Assembly: GCA_964057225.1 (NCBI GenBank)
Contig: OZ059895.1
Span: forward strand, 14,871,001-14,935,000
Source: Auanema rhodensis
Taxonomy: Eukaryota; Nematoda; Chromadorea; Rhabditida; Rhabditidae
DNA: 64,000 nucleotides
Reading direction: 5' to 3'
Numbering within the stretch: position 1 is the stretch's first letter; each line of letters opens with the position of its first letter. Shown here in pieces: positions 56,079 to 64,000 of the stretch. The notes beneath the pieces were generated by a model. That model worked only from the letters and a program-made list of their open reading frames with translations, had not been told where the DNA came from and ran no database searches. The position numbers and the translations under genes were made by a program.

Positions 56079-59000
56079 CATGAACATCTCATGTCATTTT
56101 GTCTCATAAACGGATGCTGTTGAGTAATTGAATTGCTGAAGAAACGTGGTCTGAGAGAAGTCATTTCTCCTTTTCTTTTCATCTTTCTACTTGTATTGCT
56201 AACCCCCCTTCTCTTTCTCTCTCTATCATTTTCAAACCTTAGCTTCAATTTCTTTGAGCAAGTTTTCAATTGGGACATTTTTCGGACAAAAAAAGTGGGG
56301 AGAAGCAGAAGACGAAGAATAAGAACAGGGAGGGGGAGGAAGAAACTAAGTAGAAATGCTGAAAGAACTAAAAGGATCAGTTGCTCCCAAGTTCAAAATC
56401 GGACATCGCATGGTTTTTTTCCATTTCTGGACATCAAACTGAGGCAACCAGATACGCACGAGGAAAACCTGGGAAAATGAGCTTAAGCTGACACACAACT
56501 ACACACAGGTAACATGTGGCTTTTGAGCAAAATGCTACGGATCACATAGAATCAGATTTCCGGAGCAAATTGTATGAGCAAGTTATTCCGGTTGATGTTG
56601 TCTGAACAAGAAAATGTGATTTAGCTCGGTTGGTGGGTGTCATCTGATGATTGAAAGGCCATCAAAATCTGGTTATACATGCCAGGAAATATCGCGATTT
56701 GGTGAAGCATTGTAGAAAATTGATTAATTCTTCTGCCCTGAAGCTCTTGAAATTCGGAATCTGAATTAATCTCACGAAGTTCCCTGTATTTCTTGTCTAT
56801 TTGTCTGTTTCTATATTTTGAAATGATAATGATGAGAATTGATGATGATGTTTGCCTTGCTATCTACGATGACGTCGATGACAAGATGCTCTGGCTGCTT
56901 CTGCCGATGATGACGACGACTACGGCGATGATGAGGATGAGGAGCAGCAGAATAAGGACGATGATAATGATGAAAACGAGGAACAAAGAAGAATATTGAA
57001 GTTGGTTTCGTAGTAGTTTTGCTTGATTACAATCCTAACGAGTCTACTGGCGCTCTCCCTAATCCGTCGTCAGCATTCAGCAGCTTTTACTTTCTGCATA
57101 AACTTGAGGAAGTAGAAGCAGCGTGATGAGAAGAAGTGAACATCTTCAAACAATATGTTTTTCCCTTATTCATCATATCACTTTTCATTCTTTCACCTCA
57201 TTCTCTTACATCGTCTCATCATTACTGTTTTTCGCATTCTTCTCAGATATTTTTTTCCAATTTCATCATTTTCTCTGGGCTTTTTTCCTTCTCTTTGTGA
57301 ATTTCCACAACTTTCTTCGGCATCATGAACCAACCTTTTTCCCAACATCTTCATCTTCTTCTTCTTCGTTTTTGTTTAAAAGAAGAAGAAGAATCAAATT
57401 AAATCAGAAGGAAATGATACGGTGATGGCTTGAGAAATAGCCCCCAGATCGACGACAAGCTTCAACAAGAACGGTAATTTGGACGGAAATTGAATGAAGT
57501 AAATGCTTATGCAATCTCACTATAGTCACTAAAACAAAATTTATTTTTATGTTTGTGAATCAATTAAACATTTTCCGCTGTTGATTTAAGCTTTAAGAGT
57601 TTGTAGTTGATGTTAACGAAGCGTGGAATTGTGTTTTCTCCCCTTTTTTTGTGAATTTTTTGAATTATTTTCCAAGTTTGACTCATATGTGTATTGAAAA
57701 TATGAAAACAAATGCTGAGATTAGTCTGACATATAGGAAAATGAAGGAAAGAAGCGAAATACCTTGAAGACATTGATCAACATTAATCATATCTTAGCCC
57801 ATAATTGAGGTTTTGAGGAAGAAATGAACTAAAGTAAGGTGATAATCAACAAGATGTTGCATGTCAAATACCCCGGAAGACAAGCTTCAGATGATAACAG
57901 AAGTATTACATACATGGATGAATGAATCAGAATATCAAGAAGTATCATGTATACAACACAGATATTTCATTAAATATGAATTAACTATACTGTATAGTTA
58001 CCATATAGTTTATTATAAAATTGATTTTGAGATTTACTGAGACAATAGCAAGGGCAAGGTCAAAAGTTACATCTAATTTCATTTCCTTCTCTACAACTCT
58101 GCTACTAACAACCTCTATTTACCATCATTTCGTGCTTCAAAATACCCTTTTACGTTAAAAAAAATATTCTGTCTCTCTTTCCCTCTCCCTCTCTCTCTAT
58201 CTCTTTATCTCTTTCTGCTTCAAGAGAATAGAAGGAGAATATCGGAAACGGACATAGAAACGAGCCTACAAAATATTTTTTTTCGTTTTGGTTAGAATGA
58301 TTGAAATGAATTTGCTTAAACATGTTTTTTGCCTATTCTTTTGTGATCTTACCCCCTCCCCCCCATCTACCACCCTGCTCTCCCTCCCTTCGTTCTTCCT
58401 TTTTTTCTCTTTTCGAGCCGTTCCTCGCAGCTTCACAGCATAATAAGCGAAAATGCAGAGGGCAAGAGCTTGGAAGAAGGAACAATCGGTCGACGGGTCC
58501 CTTACTCTCACCAGCTTCCATGTCGTTCGCTAAGACCAACACATAAGCCGCGGACCATGATCTTTCGAAAGGAGTTGGATTACGAGCTCTCCGAACTTGG
58601 GTCTGATGTGATCGCGCATGTAGTGCGAGCTGCTGAGATCTTGTGTTGATATCAGGAACAAGCAAGCAAGCTGTTAGCTGAGAGTGTGTATACAAGCGAA
58701 CTGATGCTTGGATGATACATCAGATGTAGATGGAATGATGAAAGAAATTACAAGACATGTTCTTGTCTTTTCATTTACCATCTCCAAGTTTCTCCTATGT
58801 TTGCTAGTTCATGAGAGACAAGTTGTAATTTGATCAGACACAAAAATGAAAATGAAAGGTAGAATGATATTCTCTACTCGCACTCTTCCCCTCCTTTCAT
58901 TTCTCTCTCTTTCTATCTCTCTCTCTTCTTTATTGAGCTTGTAACCAGTGATTTACCTAATGCTTTGCAGCCCTCTGCATCTCTTTCTCTGTCGCCTTGT

Positions 59001-59100
59001 TATATTCTCATGGTTCAAACTATGCTGGCCCTTTGAGCTTTTCAATCCTCAACTTGATTTGGAACATAAGACAAGGAGAAAATACAAAGAAACAGAAACA

Positions 59101-59103
59101 GAA

Positions 59104-59146
<43 letters not shown>

Positions 59147-59160
59147 AGAAGAAGAAGAAA
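59101..59160. repeat. (GA)n merging into (GAA)n
   Basis: GA units with AAA interruptions passing into GAAGAAGAA at the 3' end. Confidence 0.92.
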
Positions 59161-59440
59161 AGAATATGCTATCTATAGCAAGAAAAAGCATCGTTTAGCC
59201 TACATGTTCTACGTCACGAAAAACAGCTGTTAATATCAATTCAAGCTGTTCCTCTTGTTTAAGCCATGTTTCAGCATTGAAATTTAAAAAAAAATGAAAT
59301 AAAGCAACAAGTTGATGATCTATTCCAATGCTTAATCAATCATCGCGCATAATTTCCATTTTCAGCTTTGCAATATGTTGCGGAAGTACTGCAATTTCAA
59401 GCTGAAATCTCAATCAAGTTTTATCTGTGTGCTTTGTCAA

Positions 59441-59456
59441 CCCCCCCCCCCCCCCC
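59441..59456. repeat. C16 homopolymer
   Basis: Sixteen consecutive C. This is the longest C/G run in the window and a likely site of length errors in sequencing. Confidence 0.95.
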
Positions 59457-59574
59457 TTCCAATCCTCTTCTCACAAGCCTTCTTCCATCTCTTCTCCGTT
59501 CTTCTTTCCTTTCAACTTCAGCCAACACCGTCACCATCAGCACCTAGATTTACCTCATTTGTCTCTCATTCCCC

Positions 59575-59580
<6 letters not shown>

Positions 59581-59650
<70 letters not shown>
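59581..59650. repeat. (CT)n microsatellite, 70 bp
   Basis: Pure CT units on the plus strand, the opposite strand sense to the GA arrays at 51.0 and 55.5 kb. (CTG)-type units follow at 59701-59740. Confidence 0.96.
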
Positions 59651-59653
<3 letters not shown>

Positions 59654-59700
59654 TCATTCTATTGTTGAAACGATAAAATAAAAAGATAAAGATAAAGCAC

Positions 59701-59740
59701 TGCTGATGCTGTTGTTGTGCTGCTGATGCTGCTGATGTTG
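59701..59740. repeat. CTG/CAG-type trinucleotide tract
   Basis: TGCTGATGCTG units. On the minus strand one frame would read Q/H-rich, but there is no support for translation. Confidence 0.8.
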
Positions 59741-59873
59741 CAACACTTCATAGAAGAAAAGCCATAATTGGATGTTTTCTGCTAATCAGCATCTATTGCC
59801 ATTCAATTTCTTCCTTGTTTTCTATTCTAATTAACTCTATGATACCTTTTTTTTTTTTTGAAAAACTAATAAT

Positions 59874-59890
59874 AAGGCGGGAAAATACTA
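59874..59890. promoter_or_regulatory. E2F-like 17-mer, copy 2
   Basis: AAGGCGGGAAAATACTA, identical to 33604-33620. It is preceded by a T-run and followed by AT-rich sequence. Confidence 0.4.
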
Positions 59891-60030
59891 ACAAATTCAA
59901 AAAAAAACGTTGATTTTCTATTGATTATTGTTATTATTATTATCTTTTTTTAATATTTTTTTGTTTAATATGAACATTTTTTGAATTATTATTATTCAAT
60001 TATTATAAACAAGAGAGAAGAAAAAGAAGA

Positions 60031-60050
60031 ATGATGATGATGATGATGAT
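60031..60050. repeat. (ATG)n trinucleotide tract
   Basis: Six to seven ATG units, followed shortly by GAAGAAGAAG. Confidence 0.9.
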
Positions 60051-61630
60051 GCAATAGCAGGAAGAAGAAGAACAATCAGGGCATGATGATGGAAAAATTT
60101 TTCATTGAACATGTTTGAAAAATATGTTTCAAATACCTCAAAATGATATATATATGTATTAACAAGCTTTATCTTTTTGTGTGCTTGTTATCATAACAAT
60201 TAACAGCAAAAAAAATGGCAAAAAGATATACAAAAATAAAAAAAATATATATTTATATGTATTGTATTGTATTCATAAAATATTTTTTTATTTTTTGGCT
60301 AATTAAACTGTTTTTTATTTCTTTTTACTTTTGAAATTTTTAACAATATCATTATTATCATATTTGATTTGGTTTTGTATAAAGTATAGTAGGATATAGT
60401 ATAGAAAAATAAATAATTATCATATATACTATGCAGTTATAGTTAATTCCCTATAGAATAGTTATACTTAAAATAGATATTATGTGTATAATCTGCTGAT
60501 ATAGTTCATACATTTGAAAAGTTAAATGATATCGTTGTTCTGCTGCTACAGCTAGCAAGCTAGCTAGTGCTCGACTTCATGGAGAGTCTGTGTAAGGTGT
60601 TTGAGCTATATTTCTTAGAAGAAGAAGAAGAATACAGAGTACATGGTAACTAGAGAAATGAAGAGAGAGAGAGAGAGAGAGGCGATTGGCAGGCACGCCA
60701 TTGTAACTTAGATAGATGTATCTGATTCTTGTCAGTAGAAGATTGAATTTCTGCACTTCGTGTTCATTTAGTCAACCACCAATTTCTACGATTGAAGTCT
60801 ACCTGTCGTCTCCCTCCCTCTCTATTTCTCTCTACAATGATGGTTGAGAAATCTTTCTGGTGGACATTGTTTCTTGAATGTATCGGTAATATGCTTGTTA
60901 TTTCAATAACAATCGACATTGATGATTTCTACATACTTTCATGATGAAAACGTATGAAGAAAGAATGTTATAACAGAGAATATCTATGATAAGTAGCTTG
61001 AAAAGCACTAAATATCACTAAAAATCAAACAAGGAACAAGAATATTTGAGTTTGCTTCTCTAGTTTTCCCTTGAAAACTATTCCAATTTTCTTTTTCCAC
61101 AACATGTATTCCATAAACGATGCAGATAGTAAAGGGAATGAGGGATAAGGAGACCCAAGGAAAGAGAGTAGGAAGTGAGAAAATCCGAATAAGCTGAATG
61201 CATTTGACAGCTTATGCAAGTTTGAAAAATTCGTTACTTTTTCATTTTCTTTACTTAAATTGGTAGTTTTTCTAATATTTATATCTGACTAACTATACTA
61301 TATATAGTTAATTGAATTTATATTTTTTAGTTTTACTTCGAAATCAGAGTGAATGACTCAGAAAGAGCGATAGAGAAAAGACGAGAGATGTAGATAAAGC
61401 ATCATCATGGACATCGAAATCATCAAAGCTGATCTATCATTTAGATTTGGTTAAAAAGAAAAAAATAGTTCTATTTAAATAGAAAAATCTATTTTTATCT
61501 ATTTATTTATATATTTTGTATAAATAAATATATTTTATAAAAATAAAAAAATACTGTTAACAATAGATTCTCCGTTTTTCTCCATTTTTTTTGACTTCAA
61601 ATAAAAAATAAAATATTTTATATAATAACT

Positions 61631-61661
61631 TTCTCTCTCTCTCTCTTTCTCTTTCTCTCTT

Positions 61662-61718
<57 letters not shown>

Positions 61719-61719
61719 G
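61631..61719. repeat. (CT)n microsatellite, about 89 bp
   Basis: CT units with several TTT interruptions on the plus strand. Confidence 0.94.
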
Positions 61720-62077
61720 TTTTTAGATATCTTTACATACTTCTGTTTTTAGTTCAGTACTTCCTGATCTGTAATAAAGAGTTTATGCTCTTCGTTCTCT
61801 TTCAAATTGTTTATAAGCCATATTTCAGGTATTTTACCTTTTTCATTTCTGGCTACACAAGTTGCATAAGCAGAAGCAATAGTAACAGCTTAAAACGGTT
61901 GTCAATCTGTCCTCACCTCCCCCTCCCTCTCTCTTTCTTTCAATTATACGAGTCTTTTACTGCAATTTGAGATACAGGTAGGAGGAAGCGATATCATTGC
62001 GCCTATGTAGCAACATTAATTTTTATTAAAATGTTGAAAGTGAAACCGAGACATAGGGGAGAAGGAGGTGTAGGAGG

Positions 62078-62104
62078 AAGATGAGGAGGAGGAGGAGGAG
62101 GAGT
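62078..62104. repeat. (GGA)n tract
   Basis: GGA units in an otherwise AT-rich stretch. Confidence 0.85.
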
Positions 62105-62303
62105 ATGTATGTGATCGTAGTGGTATTGATATTGCTCGAAAGCAATACATTGGAGTTTTGTTGAGAAAATTGTATTTTTAAAGTTGAGTACAGATAATAT
62201 CAAACATCAGCGATGTATTTCTGTACTGATATTATACATTTTTTTTGTGTGCAAAGTACATTAGTTGGGTGGTCAGATTGTCAGATTGGCAAAGTTGCAG
62301 AAG

Positions 62304-62345
62304 CCAGCAACAGCAGCAGCAGCATCAGCAAGAACAGCAACAGCA
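62304..62345. repeat. (CAG/CAA)n tract, possible poly-Q coding
   Basis: AGCAACAGCAGCAGCAGC with CAT and GAA interruptions. On the plus strand one frame reads Q/H-rich, then continues HSTRNNGPHGDK to a stop. A second CAG tract lies 360 bp downstream. Confidence 0.75.
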
Positions 62346-62705
62346 TTCGACAAGGAATAATGGCCCCCATGGAGACAAAACAGAAAAGAAGAGATAGATG
62401 GACTTTCATTCACGCTGAAGCTATTACATGAAAGCTTAAAGAAGGCGATGAAGTAGAGAATGAGTAGACCTATGAGCAAAGAAGAGAGTGAGAGAGCAGG
62501 GATTGATAGTATGAGAAGGGAGAGAATAAAGAATAATGAACAAAGCCATAGTGTTTCATCTGATACCAAAGACATGTGGCCAGATCGTTTAGACTTTTTT
62601 TGTCTTCATGTGCATGGGTCCCAGTAACATGAATGAAAGCAAGGTCAATGAGATTTTCGAAATGAGAGATGCTGAGTTGAGCTGAGTTTCCAATCAGGCG
62701 ACATT

Positions 62706-62743
62706 AGCAGCGGCAGCAGTACCCGCAGCAGCAGCAGCAGCAG
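62706..62743. repeat. (CAG)n tract, possible poly-Q coding
   Basis: In one plus frame it reads QQYPQQQQQQFDISYWM followed by a stop. The mixed CAG, CGG, TAC and CCG units are not a pure simple repeat, so a translated exon of a gene running past 64 kb is possible but unsupported. Confidence 0.7.
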
Positions 62744-63072
62744 TTTGACATCAGTTATTGGATGTAGGTTGATGATAAGTTGGAGAGATAGATGAAAGAT
62801 AGAATGTGCGCTATGCTAGGCAGTTACGAGTCAATGCACAACCGTTCATTGCATCTCATCAAGCTGAAATGACTTTCAGCTATTTTCACATGAAATTTGA
62901 TGCTTCCGACTAAAAGTCATAAAACGTGTAACTTTCACGTAAAAGTGGACAATCTGCTGTGTAAGTAGCTGTTTAAAGCGACAAACACAGACAAACGAGG
63001 CAGAAAGAGGTAGGGTTGGAGGAAAAGAAAGACATCTCGATATACATATATCCATATAGTTATGTATATAGT

Positions 63073-63103
<31 letters not shown>

Positions 63104-63105
63104 TA
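63073..63105. repeat. (TA)n tract
   Basis: TATATA units passing into TATTTATATAT. Confidence 0.85.
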
Positions 63106-64000
63106 TGTGGTCAAAGACATAACCTACAATCTACCCTGGAATGTTTGACTTGAGAATGAGCCAAACTCTATGAATTTGATTTCCTGTTGCCATTCCGTTC
63201 AGCCATAATTGCACAAGCTAAGGTCAAAGGAAGAAGAAGGAGGAACAGACAAAGAGAGAGAGAAAGAGAGAGAGAAAGCAAAATTGGAAGAAATTTTAAG
63301 ATTTTTATGAAATTTATGTGTATTTGATGATATACATATTACTTGAAAGAGAACAAGAGAGAAAGTGGAGAGCGTTGGAGGAGGTACATGGCACATATGG
63401 AGCCAAAAGAAAACTTTGAAGGAGAAGAGCAGCAACAGAAGAGCTCGGAATGAGCATAATAAGCTGGGAATAGATGTATCAAATAGAATTGGAAACTTTA
63501 ATAGGTTCAAAATGCTTTTAAGTACGAGACAAGCACGTGTTACAGGAGCTATGTTAAGCTGAAATGTGGCTGAATAAGGTGTTGAAAGGAAATTGAATGA
63601 AAACAGAAAGAAAAGAAAATAACGAAAAGAGAGGGGAAGAGAGAGAGAGAGAGGAATGACATGCGATACGCTGATATGATAATTGAGTTGGAAAAGTGTT
63701 GATGCGATGATGTTACAGCTAAACATCCGGAAATATGAGGAAAAAGCTGAGAAGAAAAGAAAGATGAACGAGATTATTAGGAAAACTAGACAAGGTAGAA
63801 TGATTGGGATGGGAATTGGATGATGGGAATTGGTTTCAGAAAGTGCACTCACATCGGATAATAAGGTGATGAAGATGAACTATGAACTTGAAGCTTAACA
63901 GAGGTAAAGGGGGTTCATATAGTTTATCTAGAAAGTCCAAAAGGTCAATATAAGATAAATTTGCATGTAAGTAGAGGATAAGAGAGAGGGAGAGAGAGAG

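Larger units (their letters stand above)
54004..64000. other. 10-kb repeat-rich stretch without a firm gene
   Basis: The missing first exon(s) of the class B GPCR should lie here or beyond the window, but I cannot pin one down. The stretch is crowded with GA/CT arrays and trinucleotide repeats (separate entries). Weak coding-like segments are a minus frame at 55586-55735, an acidic D/E-rich plus frame at about 56886-56998, a plus frame at about 56955-57125 ending in LHKLEEVEAA, and a base-balanced island at about 58430-58690 with open frames on both strands. None has a convincing set of splice sites. The longest open frame of the window (minus, 63199-63852) is pyrimidine-rich low-complexity sequence and I do not accept it. 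Confidence 0.45.

Noticed and set aside
63199-63852. Longest open frame of the window (217 codons, minus strand)
   Set aside because: It is low-complexity, dominated by S, L and F from a pyrimidine-rich strand, and includes a translated CT repeat. No motif or splice evidence supports it.

Overview
The window looks like nuclear DNA of a nematode. It is AT-rich (by eye roughly one third G+C). Its genes are cut into many small exons by short introns with T-rich TTTCAG-type acceptors, some only 46-48 nt long. Some start codons lie a few bases after an acceptor-like site with no preceding exon, as expected for spliced-leader trans-splicing. The recognisable proteins are closest, from memory of the families, to Caenorhabditis proteins: Dicer DCR-1, ribosomal protein L6, a Myo1d-like class I myosin, PAR-3 and a tandem-repeat galectin. 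I cannot name the species.

Layout. 0.3-2.9 kb: two small minus-strand genes I do not recognise, one probably a membrane protein. 3.8-7.5 kb: tandem-repeat galectin (minus). 8.3-10.3 kb: F-box protein (minus). 10.3-16.2 kb: no supported gene. 16.2-24.0 kb: Dicer (minus), divergent across about 430 bp from rpl-6 (plus, 24.4-25.3 kb). 25.4-31.8 kb: class I myosin (minus), tail-to-tail with rpl-6. 31.8-37.9 kb: a large gap between the divergent myosin and par-3 genes, with a CRE-containing hairpin and an E2F-like repeat. 37.9-44.9 kb: par-3 (plus). 45.7-47.4 kb: a serpin-family gene (minus) whose C-terminal part is out of frame. 48.0-54.0 kb: a class B (secretin-type) GPCR (minus), 5' end missing. 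54-64 kb: no firm gene, very rich in di- and trinucleotide repeats; it may hold the GPCR's first exon(s).

The genes do not form one pathway. Dicer and rpl-6 may share a promoter region, and the myosin and PAR-3, both cortical proteins, diverge from one large intergenic region. The points most worth checking are two overlapping open frames across three 3' exons of par-3, a family of short ACGTGA-based palindromes scattered outside exons, the frameshifted serpin end, several non-canonical GC-AG introns, and a 48-nt stop-free intron at the myosin P-loop. I found no CRISPR, mobile element with coding capacity, rRNA or recognisable tRNA.
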